Shown here: in pieces, positions 32,601 to 39,304 of the stretch | Layout of the letters: every line of letters starts with the position of its first letter | Position numbering within the stretch: position 1 is the first letter of the stretch | Origin: Paenibacillus taihuensis | Lineage (GTDB): Bacteria > Bacillota > Bacilli > Paenibacillales > Paenibacillaceae | Direction of reading: 5' to 3' | Length of the DNA: 39,304 nt | NCBI RefSeq assembly: GCF_003386535.1 | Contig: NZ_QTTN01000053.1 | Coordinates: forward strand, 1 to 39,304 | Program-made: the position numbers and the translations under genes | The notes under the pieces: model-generated | What the model was told of the DNA's origin: nothing | Database searches by the model: none | The model's input: only the letters and a program-made list of their open reading frames with translations

Positions 32601-33032
32601 CTCGAACTCCGCTTTGGTCATGCCGCCGTATAAGCTTTTGCTCTCCGCTGCGCTGGGCTCTTTGGCCGTGTATTGTTCTTTATCAACGCCATACATGTTC
32701 GCCAGATAGATAAGATCGTAGTTGTCGATAGGGTCTGGAACGGCGTCGATGCGGTACTTCCCATCGTTCAGCGGCTTGAAGCCGTAATAATCGCTCGCCG
32801 GATCATAGGCTTTGCCCGATGTCTGCACGATCTTCGAGTTGTTCAGCATCCAAGTCAGCCCTGCGTGGCTGCGATAAGAGGTATCCGGCACTGTTTTGTC
32901 CACGATCAGCACGTTGAGCTTCTGTTCGGACTTCAAATACCAGCTCCAGATTGGCGAAGCGATAACAAGAAGGCCGATGGTAATGGCAGCAGCCATGAAC
33001 CATCGGCGGTTAATGAGGTCGAGCTTTCTCAT
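29700..33032 (-). CDS. Large membrane-anchored TIM-barrel glycoside-hydrolase-like protein
   Basis: The 1110-residue protein has one N-terminal membrane helix (WFMAAAITIGLLVIASPIWS), a region of about 180 residues like a DUF-type alpha/beta domain (LNVLIVDKTVPDTSYRSHAG), a G/S-rich linker near residues 210-235, and from about residue 420 a GH2/GH5-like TIM barrel: FIVKGVNIGMGKPGAFPGN, NANAIRVYTLQPPAFYEALY, candidate acid in GWILGIEWDP and candidate nucleophile in LPILVAEFGIPSSRG, then MIFSWQDEWFKRTW. A carbohydrate-binding-like beta domain seems to follow. It is the last gene of a four-gene minus operon and overlaps the GT2 synthase gene by 4 bases. AAAGGA lies before ATG 33032. It likely trims or modifies the polymer made by that synthase. 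Confidence 0.78.
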   Translation of the reverse strand: MRKLDLINRRWFMAAAITIGLLVIASPIWSWYLKSEQKLNVLIVDKTVPDTSYRSHAGLTWMLNNSKIVQTSGKAYDPASDYYGFKPLNDGKYRIDAVPDPIDNYDLIYLANMYGVDKEQYTAKEPSAAESKSLYGGMTKAEFEPIRDKLLTKGGTLIAEYNLLGKPTTPELREDMYSLLNLTWDGWTYKYVADLAGSEVPDKLKASVAAKANGGGGGNDSGSGSGSGSSSDIGKWSFTGSGYLFMNEFTEENLVLTEADLAGGAPAPTFAYTAEGEKQLGLTGHGEYTGWVDVVKPADEREVLANYTLALSPSGQEKLNRRYIPLTMPAIIHHQNERYGTYYFNGQFSVNTDLPSIYQSSIQTALRKLPTWHDTEDAFYWDMYIPLMKAIIDHGMTKPAHPLPAEKVSTADTSYSVRVFGNHFQTLKNGKWTDFIVKGVNIGMGKPGAFPGNAAIGRDEYYRWFQQIAAMNANAIRVYTLQPPAFYEALYEFNQTTDKPLYLFHGAWVLEDALVSSGNAFSDAVMKPFHEEIENVVNAVHGKANLPKRAGHSSGSYTYDVSPYLLGWILGIEWDPNAVADTNKQMAKMKPWDGRFFYTKGASPFESWLAQGMEYMATYEQDHYHTQHALSFTNWPTTDMLKHPLESFVEEDMSVVNPNHIYTKDSFYPGSFASYHVYPYYPDFMNNEYKNYVDQSGVKDNYAGYLHALKSVHRLPILVAEFGIPSSRGMTHRNVEGKDQGHHSEQDQGQLVAGLYEDMLNEGYMGGMIFSWQDEWFKRTWNTMDYDNAHRRPFWSNVQTNEQYFGLLSFDSGENTVPIDVDGDTLDWDALHLAPIYKAAADSKQNLKALYMTNDSAYVYLRLDYGKLSADDIHTSIMLDTVPGQGNTKLPGSIPLKSSVGFDFYIDLASASYAETFVDSYYDTFYYDYAYKKQLIKAVAGVSTKNNGMYNPIRLVLNKGSKMTLPSGKVLNYPFESYHTGRLQLGNSNSRSADYNSLADYYLDEQNGVVELRIPWLMLNAKDPSLHEMTGDLWASGEGYQSSVITKGFHMLVTEQQGSKLLSTLPELKSGETVTPEKLKLFQWGEWNQPYYHERLKQSYYVMQKEYGKY

Positions 33033-34444
33033 GATGAAATTCCTTTGCGTTTCATATCTCCCCAAGCGGAGTAGCCGAGGAAGAATTGGAATATGCCCTC
33101 AACGCGCCATAGCACCGTTAATGGACGGTACCAGATCATCTCGGTCAAGGAATAGAGATACAGCTTCAGGACATCCTTCTTATTGGAGTATTTCTGCAAT
33201 CCCCATTCTTCCAGGATGAGCGCGAGCAGCGAGATCAGGGAGCCGTAGAGCAGGAATGTCATGAACATCATGACCGCAAATTCGATCGAGATCCCGCCCA
33301 TGAAGAGCGACAGCACGATGAACAGATATCCGCCCAGCTCGACGACCGGCCCAAGCAGCTCAATGATCCAGAAGTATGGGAACACAACAAGTCCGATAAA
33401 ACCATATCTCGGATTCAAAGTCATGCCTCGATGCGTCCATAAGCTCTCGAGTAATCCGCGATGCCAGCGATTGCGCTGTTTGCGCAAATAAGCGGCCGTC
33501 TCCGGCGCTTCCGTCCAGCATACCGGGTCCGCTGCGAATTCAATCCGTTTGTTCGAGCGCCGCTTCTTGATCAGACGCTGAAGCCGGACGACAAGCTCCA
33601 TATCTTCCCCGGCCGTCTTCGTCGAATAGCCGCCCGCAGCAATAACCCACTCCTTCGAAAATACGCCGAATGCCCCGGAAATCACGAGCAGCAAATTATA
33701 GCGGCTAAGGCCGACTCTTCCGACCAGGAAAGCGCGCAAATACTCGACGACTTGATAGATGACAAGCGGCTTCGTCGACAGCTTGATCTGTTTGACGCTG
33801 CCCATCTGGATCGTATTTCCGTTCGCAATGCGCACCGATCCGCCGGAGGCGATGACGTCCTCGTTCGACGTCATGATCGGCTTCATGATTTTCACAAGCG
33901 CATCCCGTTCAAGAATAGAATCCCCATCAATGGAGCAGAAATACGAATATTTGGCATAGTTAATGCCGGCATTCAAGGCATCGGCTTTGCCGCCGTTCCG
34001 CTTGTCCAGCATGAACAGATGCGGCAGCTGCTGCGATTGATACACCTCGGTCACTTCTTCCGTGTGAAGCATCTGGCGAACAGTTCGGTCAACCGGCACC
34101 ATTCGAAAATGTTCCATGACCTGCTCGCGCGTGCCGTCCGTCGATCCGTCGTTCACCACGATAATTTCGAACTCCGGATAGTGCAATCCGAGCAGGGAGC
34201 GAATGCTCTCGATGATCCCCTCTTTCTCGTTATGAGCAGGCACGATGACAGATACCGGCTTCGTGAAGGCAATGTTGAGCAGCGCTTCATGCGAGCGGAA
34301 CCGGTTCAGCTTGTATTCGCGGCGCATCGACAGAAACGAGAACAGAAACATGATCAGGTAAAAGGCCGTCGCAAGGAGCATGAAGGAGAGAATGAAGCGG
34401 CCATAGATACCTACGACGTCGATCCAAAGCTTCCCCATACTCAT
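33029..34444 (-). CDS. Processive GT2 polysaccharide synthase (PgaC/HasA-like)
   Basis: The 471-residue membrane glycosyltransferase has an N-terminal helix pair, the GT2 core with VSVIVPAHNEKEGI, VVNDGSTDGT, the DxD motif CSIDGDS, the TAGEDMELVVRL acceptor motif and QRNRWHRG (the Q-x-x-R-W of processive synthases), then four C-terminal helices. Enzymes of this kind, such as those for poly-GlcNAc or hyaluronan, both make and export the polymer, and several respond to c-di-GMP. No PilZ domain is present here. The gene starts inside the stop of the HEAT-repeat gene (ATGA) and ends inside the start of the hydrolase gene, so the four genes are tightly coupled. Confidence 0.88.
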   Translation of the reverse strand: MSMGKLWIDVVGIYGRFILSFMLLATAFYLIMFLFSFLSMRREYKLNRFRSHEALLNIAFTKPVSVIVPAHNEKEGIIESIRSLLGLHYPEFEIIVVNDGSTDGTREQVMEHFRMVPVDRTVRQMLHTEEVTEVYQSQQLPHLFMLDKRNGGKADALNAGINYAKYSYFCSIDGDSILERDALVKIMKPIMTSNEDVIASGGSVRIANGNTIQMGSVKQIKLSTKPLVIYQVVEYLRAFLVGRVGLSRYNLLLVISGAFGVFSKEWVIAAGGYSTKTAGEDMELVVRLQRLIKKRRSNKRIEFAADPVCWTEAPETAAYLRKQRNRWHRGLLESLWTHRGMTLNPRYGFIGLVVFPYFWIIELLGPVVELGGYLFIVLSLFMGGISIEFAVMMFMTFLLYGSLISLLALILEEWGLQKYSNKKDVLKLYLYSLTEMIWYRPLTVLWRVEGIFQFFLGYSAWGDMKRKGISS

Positions 34445-35505
34445 CCAGGCTGAAGTCCTAACGTTTCTTTGGCGATATCCCGGGCGAACCGGTCCTGATC
34501 ATGCTCGGCAATATGCATCAGCAATTGCTTCCCCTCCTTCATGTTCAGCAGCGCGCCGGCTGCTTGTGATCTTACCCACCAGGAGCGATCCTTGATCAGC
34601 TCTGTCAGCGGGTCTACCAGCTCCGGCTTGCGCAGCGCCCCGAACAGCTTCGCGGCCATGCCCCGCTCCTCCCAGCTGCCCGAGGTGGCGAACATGCTGT
34701 ATTGCTCCGTGCGCTCGGTGAAGCCGAGCTGGGCGATCGATTTCAAGAGCTTGATGCGCAGCTCCTGCGATTGGCCCTTGCCTGAGGCGGCGGTGGTCTG
34801 AAATAGCTGCTGTTCCAGGAACTCGTGCTGCTCATACTTGTTCAGAATGCCGATCATTTCGACCAAGCTGTGCTGGATTGGCTCCGGCAATTCGTGGAAC
34901 TGCGCCAATGCGGCATTGAACTGCTCATCCGTCATCATGGACAGCAGCTGGCGGTAGTTGAAGGCGGTCAAATCACCTGGCAGCCGGATTAGACTTGCCA
35001 TGAAGCTGCTGTGCTGGGAATGAATGAGCAGCTTGCAGATTTGATAGTGCTCCTGTGCGGTACAGCGCGGACTATTCATCAGTGCCATCATGTCATCCAG
35101 CAAAATATCCATGCCGAACACCGATGCATGGTAGAGCGCATTCATCCGTATGCTCCACTTCCGGCTGCGCAGCATCTTCCGGTAGGTCTTCGTGAAATGA
35201 GCTTCTGCGAACTGCCTCGCCCGCAAGGCAATATCATCGCTCCGTGCGATTTGCATGAAATCGCCGAGCAGCTTCTCCGACGCTGCGAACGTGCGCCTGT
35301 TATGAGGCACGAGCGCTCGGCTCGTTTCACCTTGCATCAAATAAACATACATGAGCGTGCTGTTCTTCTTCGTGAAGCTGCTCATATAGCGTCCTAGCCG
35401 TATATCTCGTGCTTTGACGATGGTGATATAGGCGAGGATGAGGCTGCTCATGAATAGCAGCGTAACTGTGAACACGATAAGTGCTATAACTGCGTGACTG
35501 TGCAT
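34441..35505 (-). CDS. Membrane-anchored HEAT-repeat protein
   Basis: The 354-residue protein has an N-terminal membrane helix (VIALIVFTVTLLFMSSLILA) and then helical repeats; the end, with EERGMAAKLFGALRKPELVD and SWWVRSQAAGALLNMKEGK, is a clear pair of HEAT repeats. Such repeats bind proteins. Its place between a signalling-type protein and a synthase suggests a scaffold that links them. The start ATG 35505 directly follows the stop codon of the preceding gene, with GGAAAGG 9-15 bases before it. I know no characterised member. Confidence 0.78.
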   Translation of the reverse strand: MHSHAVIALIVFTVTLLFMSSLILAYITIVKARDIRLGRYMSSFTKKNSTLMYVYLMQGETSRALVPHNRRTFAASEKLLGDFMQIARSDDIALRARQFAEAHFTKTYRKMLRSRKWSIRMNALYHASVFGMDILLDDMMALMNSPRCTAQEHYQICKLLIHSQHSSFMASLIRLPGDLTAFNYRQLLSMMTDEQFNAALAQFHELPEPIQHSLVEMIGILNKYEQHEFLEQQLFQTTAASGKGQSQELRIKLLKSIAQLGFTERTEQYSMFATSGSWEERGMAAKLFGALRKPELVDPLTELIKDRSWWVRSQAAGALLNMKEGKQLLMHIAEHDQDRFARDIAKETLGLQPG

Positions 35506-36408
35506 TTATTTCAGCCTTTCCAGGAGCCGCTTCACCCTTGCCTCGAGCAGCTTAATGCTGAACGGCTTTGCAATATAATAGTCCGCGCCGTGCTCCATGC
35601 TGTAGATCGTCATATGCTCGGTCTTTCGGCTGCCCAGCATAATGATGACGTATTTGCTTGCATTCGGCATGCTGCGCAGGTCGCGAAGCACCTCGATGCC
35701 GTCGCGCTGCGGGAGCGTATCGCTTAAGAAGATCAGATGCATATGTCCGGAATGATGCCAGTCCGATTCCGCGAAGCTGGCGCCGTCGTCGAAAATGCGG
35801 ATATCGAACTCCGTATGATCCACCTGAAGATTTTGCAACATATTTGTCAGGATGCTCTGCGCAATCAGCGAGTCCTCGATAATCGATACTTTTATGGTGC
35901 TCACATCAGGCAAGGTGGCGACTGGTACTGCTTTGAGCTGGTATGGACCTTTGTCCTGTGCCAGCGTGAGTGCCACCGAAGTTGCATCAAGAATGTCTTC
36001 ATAGGTTGTCGTCGAGTAGACGACCTCCGTCATCCCAGCCGTAAGCTGCACGGCGGATGAGGATTGGAAGTCCGAATAGATACGCTGGAACAGATACTCG
36101 GCTTCGAGCACGCCTGTGTGCATCAAGAGCGCCATGAACCGATGCGGTTTTTCCGTGGCAAACAGGTAGTCCGTATTGCGAAAATGGCTCGCGATCTGCT
36201 TGCTGACCCGCGGCTGAGCCGGGAGCTCGCTGATATTGCATATCTCAATCTCTGCAATCGTAAATTTCGTTCGAATGCGCGGCATGTCGGCAAGCTTCCA
36301 CTGCACAAACGACGGGAATAAGTCGCTATGGTACAGCCCGGTCTCCTCGTTAAATAGAAGCGATAGAAGAGAAGAAGGGGCGGAGGTACTTGGAGTGGCC
36401 ATGCTCAT
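35506..36408 (-). CDS. Degenerate GGDEF-receiver two-domain signalling protein
   Basis: The 300-residue protein has an N-terminal domain like a GGDEF fold without its signature (NEETGLYHSDLFPSFVQW, HRFMALLMHTGV) and a C-terminal receiver domain: VSIIEDSLIAQSILTNML, FLSDTLPQRDGIEVLRDL and DYYIAKPFS. In ordinary receivers the phosphorylated aspartate lies four residues before the proline; that position is serine here (LSDTLP), with Asp one residue later. The lysine (IAKP) is present. It probably signals without normal phosphorylation or binds a ligand or partner. ATG 36408 follows GAGGTG; the frame is open to 36462. It is the first gene of the polysaccharide-synthase operon and so may control it. 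Confidence 0.72.
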   Translation of the reverse strand: MSMATPSTSAPSSLLSLLFNEETGLYHSDLFPSFVQWKLADMPRIRTKFTIAEIEICNISELPAQPRVSKQIASHFRNTDYLFATEKPHRFMALLMHTGVLEAEYLFQRIYSDFQSSSAVQLTAGMTEVVYSTTTYEDILDATSVALTLAQDKGPYQLKAVPVATLPDVSTIKVSIIEDSLIAQSILTNMLQNLQVDHTEFDIRIFDDGASFAESDWHHSGHMHLIFLSDTLPQRDGIEVLRDLRSMPNASKYVIIMLGSRKTEHMTIYSMEHGADYYIAKPFSIKLLEARVKRLLERLK

Positions 36409-36595
36409 AGCACACCTCAATTCTAGTAAAATCATGTTGCACATCCAGTATAGACTGATCATGCAAATTAATGTTTAGTGAATTGCTGGGGAATAAGGCA
36501 GAAGGATGGGAAGGGGCTGGCCGCGAATAGTAGTGGGAAGCTTGATGAGATTAGGAACTAAAAGGTGTATACATAGGAGAGGAAAGTGGAACATA

Positions 36596-37414
36596 ATGAG
36601 CAATACCCGCGCATCGGAGCAGCTTGCACCGCAGTTGAACGCCATTCAAATCCCGGCAGAGGCCGGATTTATTGTCGCAAGGATCTTTAGCCCGGGAGGT
36701 CAAGGGCCTTTCCCTACCGTCGTACTTTCGCATGGGTTCCCAGGCGTGCAGCAAAATTATGATTTGGCGGCGCAATTGCAGCATGCCGGCTACCAAGCAG
36801 TCGTGTTTCATTACCGTGGGTTGTGGGGAAGCAAAGGGGAATTCTCGGTTTCTCGCGCCCTGGAGGACATGAAGACGGTGTTAGCTTACTTGCGTCATGA
36901 GGAAACGTCGGCAAAGTATCAGATCGATGTGCAGCGGGTTGCGGTTGTCGGGCATAGCTTTGGCGGCTTTGTCGCCTTGCAGACGGCTGCGGCGGATAGC
37001 GGCATCGCGGCGGTTGCTTCACTCTCTGGCGCGAATCTTGGCTTGATGGCACAGCTGCTCATGCATCCTGAGAGCAGAGCCCAGCTTGAGGCGGCGTTCG
37101 ATGAACCGGCTTCATATGTAACAGGGCATTTCTCAAGCAAAATGATGGGCGATGAAATTCTAGCCCATGCGCCGGAATGGAATCTGCTTGACCGCGCGCA
37201 GATTCTCGCTGATCGTCCCGTCCTTCTGGTTGGCGCAGCGCTGGATGCTGTGACGCCGGTTAAGTTCAACCATGATCCGCTCGTTTCGGCATTCCAAGGT
37301 GCAGGTGCCGAGAAGATGCAAAGTCTCATTATTGAAGCTACCGAGCATGGGTACGAAGGCAAACGGCAGGAGTTGTTCGAGGTTGTTTTGAGGTGGCTAA
37401 ACGAAACGGTTTAA
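36596..37414 (+). CDS. Alpha/beta hydrolase
   Basis: The 272-residue protein has the complete hydrolase layout: VVLSHGFPGVQQNY oxyanion loop, nucleophile elbow GHSFGG, candidate aspartate in VGAALDAVTP and histidine in ATEHGY. No signal peptide is seen, so a cytoplasmic esterase or peptidase is likely; the substrate is unknown. The start is ATG 36596; AGGAGAGG (36575-36582) lies 13 bases upstream, a bit far. It is divergent from the degenerate GGDEF-receiver gene, with a 187-base region between them, and ends before a terminator. Confidence 0.85.
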   Translation: MSNTRASEQLAPQLNAIQIPAEAGFIVARIFSPGGQGPFPTVVLSHGFPGVQQNYDLAAQLQHAGYQAVVFHYRGLWGSKGEFSVSRALEDMKTVLAYLRHEETSAKYQIDVQRVAVVGHSFGGFVALQTAAADSGIAAVASLSGANLGLMAQLLMHPESRAQLEAAFDEPASYVTGHFSSKMMGDEILAHAPEWNLLDRAQILADRPVLLVGAALDAVTPVKFNHDPLVSAFQGAGAEKMQSLIIEATEHGYEGKRQELFEVVLRWLNETV

Positions 37415-37528
37415 CCTGCCAAGTTTCCGCTTTTTTTGCTATCTATATTTACTTACTAAAAGTGTGATAAGATGGAAAAGCATTCTATCTATCCATCTAA
37501 CAGGACTCGACAACACATCTCAGCCAAG

Positions 37529-37561
37529 GCAGCCGTCCAGCACGAACGGTTGCTTTTTTTT
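37529..37561 (+). terminator. Rho-independent terminator after the alpha/beta hydrolase gene
   Basis: GCAGCCGT (37529-37536) pairs with ACGGTTGC (37546-37553), one G-U pair, 9-base loop, and is followed by eight T. It separates the hydrolase gene from the kinase gene. Confidence 0.85.
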
Positions 37562-37609
37562 GTCTATTTTCGCCAAAGAGGAAAATTTGAAGGACATAGG
37601 TGACACGAT

Positions 37610-39205
37610 ATGGCTAACACCATTCTTTACCGAATATTGCTTCCCGTCTTGCTCGTTATTATTTCGTTCTCCTCCATCTATCTCGAGCGAACTTACTATC
37701 CCTATTTCATGGTCGCGGCTGGCATTGCCGTTTACATATCGATAAACGCCAAGCAATCGAACAACAGGCAGATCTATATCCAAATCGCCTTGCTCGTTCT
37801 CTTTCATTGGTTAAGCCAGTTGAACTGGTGCTTGTCCATCTATTTGATTTTGCTCATTAGGCAGATCGCACGCAGCGAGGATTTGATTCGCTCGATTCTG
37901 CATGCGCTTCTCATCATGGCCTTGTACAGCCTCATCCGCTTGTCGTACTCGGTAACGAATGGTTACGCGGTGCTTGTTACGCTGTCCGACCTTGCCAGTA
38001 CGCTCGTCATCGTGGCATTGGTATGGATGATTAAGAGCAGGGAGATCGAGAAGAGGAACCTCGAGCAGCTGAACGACGAACTGTTGAAGAAGGATGCGCT
38101 GACTGGACTCCTCAACTACCACGAATTCCGCAGAGAGCTTAGCAAGATGAAAGACAGCAGCGAGTATTGCCTGATTATAATGAACTGTCAGGATTTGCGG
38201 GTCATTAATTTCAAGCATGGGTATGAGCAAGCGAACAACAACTTGAAGGATATAGCCGGACAGCTGGAGCGCTACTTCAATCCAGCTCTAATATCCCGCT
38301 ATGGCGGGAGCGAATTTGCAATTGCTGTGGCTTATACAGATGGAGCGGCGACGGAGGGACATATTCAGCAAGCCATCGCTCAGATCATTGAGCACTCGGT
38401 GGATCTAGATATCATCTACGCCTATGCATTCTCGAATCGTTTCACGACGGAAGAGACGATTGAGAATGTGGAGAAGCAGCTTTTTCTGCAAAAGAAAGAT
38501 ATTTGGATGAAGAGAGACGAGCACTTCTTTCGTGCGGACAAGCTCAAAGTGATCGGGGAGCTTGCGGCGGGGATGGCTCACGAGATACGCAATCCGCTTA
38601 CGACAATCAAAGGGTTTCTGCAGCTGGCTTATCAGAACGATTATAAAGAGTTCGACAGGTATCATCCGATGATCATGGACGAGATTACGAGAGTAAGCGA
38701 ACTGACGAGCGAGTTCCTGCAATTCTCGAAACCGAATCTGTTCCAAATGAAGGCGGAATCCGTGCAGTCCTGCATCGAGCGTGCGATCTCCATCATGGGG
38801 ACGGAAATTGAGCGGAGGGGGCATCATCTCAGCGTGGAGTACCCCGAAGCGCCGTTATATGTCAAAGTCGATAAGGACAAAATCGTGCAGGTGCTCGTGA
38901 ATTTGTTCAAAAACTCCATCGACGCGATGGCGGATCTCGGACATATCGGCGTCAAGGTGTACGGAGTCGATTCGGAAGTATTCATCGAAATGATGGATAC
39001 GGGAACCGGGATGTCAGAAGCGACGAAGGAGAAATTATTCGAGCCGTTCTATACGACCAAAGGGCACGGCACGGGGCTCGGCTTGTCGATCTCCCATAAA
39101 ATCGTCCAGGATCACGGCGGGCGGATGGATGTGAAGGAGACGAGCGCGAAGGGGACGGTGTTCCTGATTGTGCTTCCGCTGGTGTTCAGGGCGGCTGCGG
39201 AGTAG
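37610..39205 (+). CDS. Membrane histidine kinase with a degenerate GGDEF domain
   Basis: The 531-residue protein has about six N-terminal membrane helices (residues 1-145), then a GGDEF-like domain (KDALTGLLNYHEFRRELSKM ... RYGGSEFAIAV), and a kinase core: GELAAGMAHEIRNPLTTIKG with the phosphorylated histidine, NLFKNSIDAM (N box), DTGTGM, FEPFYTTK and GTGLGLSI. The GGDEF signature is GGSEF and the usual metal-binding DxDxF strand reads MNCQDLRV, so it probably makes no c-di-GMP but may sense a nucleotide. The kinase core is like those of sporulation kinases. ATG 37610 follows AGGTGA by 6 bases. No response regulator gene follows in view; Spo0F or the like could be the partner. Confidence 0.85.
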   Translation: MANTILYRILLPVLLVIISFSSIYLERTYYPYFMVAAGIAVYISINAKQSNNRQIYIQIALLVLFHWLSQLNWCLSIYLILLIRQIARSEDLIRSILHALLIMALYSLIRLSYSVTNGYAVLVTLSDLASTLVIVALVWMIKSREIEKRNLEQLNDELLKKDALTGLLNYHEFRRELSKMKDSSEYCLIIMNCQDLRVINFKHGYEQANNNLKDIAGQLERYFNPALISRYGGSEFAIAVAYTDGAATEGHIQQAIAQIIEHSVDLDIIYAYAFSNRFTTEETIENVEKQLFLQKKDIWMKRDEHFFRADKLKVIGELAAGMAHEIRNPLTTIKGFLQLAYQNDYKEFDRYHPMIMDEITRVSELTSEFLQFSKPNLFQMKAESVQSCIERAISIMGTEIERRGHHLSVEYPEAPLYVKVDKDKIVQVLVNLFKNSIDAMADLGHIGVKVYGVDSEVFIEMMDTGTGMSEATKEKLFEPFYTTKGHGTGLGLSISHKIVQDHGGRMDVKETSAKGTVFLIVLPLVFRAAAE

Positions 39206-39304
39206 GGGCAGGGGAAGCTTGGTGGCGAGAATCGAGCGGAACCGGAGCTGAGAGAGCGCGTGAGGTTGAAAGTGAGCGCGAATTTGGAGCTGAGAGATCC
39301 AAAT

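Noticed and set aside
33461-34453. 330-codon plus-strand frame opposite the GT2 synthase gene
   Set aside because: The opposite strand has all synthase motifs in order; this frame has none.
39206-39304. GGAGCTGAGAGA seen twice at the right edge
   Set aside because: It is a short repeat in an incomplete intergenic stretch; there is too little sequence to call it anything.

Overview
The window reads as chromosome of a Paenibacillus- or Cohnella-like Firmicute. The grounds are strong AGGAGG-type ribosome binding sites, frequent TTG/GTG starts, a small LytTR-type regulator, the overall protein style, and an intergenic repeat of a kind I associate with that group. No rRNA, tRNA or CRISPR array is visible. 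The centrepiece is a Wzx/Wzy-type exopolysaccharide (EPS) locus at about 9.5-29.7 kb. It is flanked by metabolic and regulatory genes on the left and a second, synthase-type polysaccharide operon on the right.

Layout. Positions 1-319 hold the 3' end of a group II intron (maturase C-terminus plus RNA domains V/VI). Next come an FMN-binding PPOX protein, a DNA-ligase-like protein lacking the catalytic lysine, and an iron-type alcohol dehydrogenase. A repeat-rich gap (3.24-3.65 kb) leads to a small regulatory island: a helical-repeat protein, a 43-residue small ORF, an XRE regulator, and a LytTR protein with a disturbed 5' end. A GH172-type hydrolase and a convergent protein with tail-fibre-like repeats fused to a beta-helix follow. 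The EPS locus then begins with a short XRE repressor (minus strand) divergent from sugar-nucleotide genes (UDP-glucuronate 4-epimerase, ugd, galU, a second epimerase), then a membrane acyltransferase, the Wzz/tyrosine-kinase pair, flippase, polymerase, three GT4 glycosyltransferases, the initiating phosphoglycosyl transferase, a membrane-anchored beta-helix protein, a YdcF protein, a CapK/PaaK-like enzyme, a deacetylase, an LCP ligase and a VanZ protein.

The most notable signal is regulatory. A 15-bp palindrome close to GATACAATTTGTATC, or its GTTAC/GTAAC variant, recurs at nine intergenic places, all inside the EPS locus (9822, 9851, 9921, 9971, 12534, 15685, 15718, 17153, 29063). In at least two promoters it fills the 17-bp spacer between -35 and -10 almost exactly. 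The adjacent short XRE protein is the obvious candidate repressor, giving a phage-like repressor/operator regulon that would control EPS. Between the tyrosine-kinase gene and the flippase gene lies a structured leader with an H-type pseudoknot, in the same position as the EAR antitermination RNA of the Bacillus subtilis eps operon.

The sugar-nucleotide genes predict UDP-Glc, UDP-GlcA and UDP-GalA, so a uronic-acid-containing polymer is likely. Two beta-helix proteins in or beside the locus would suit its cleavage or modification. On the right, a four-gene minus-strand operon encodes a degenerate GGDEF-receiver protein, a HEAT-repeat membrane protein, a processive GT2 synthase and a 1110-residue membrane-anchored TIM-barrel protein. 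Near it are an alpha/beta hydrolase and a histidine kinase carrying its own degenerate GGDEF domain. All family assignments come from reading motifs by eye; no database search was run.
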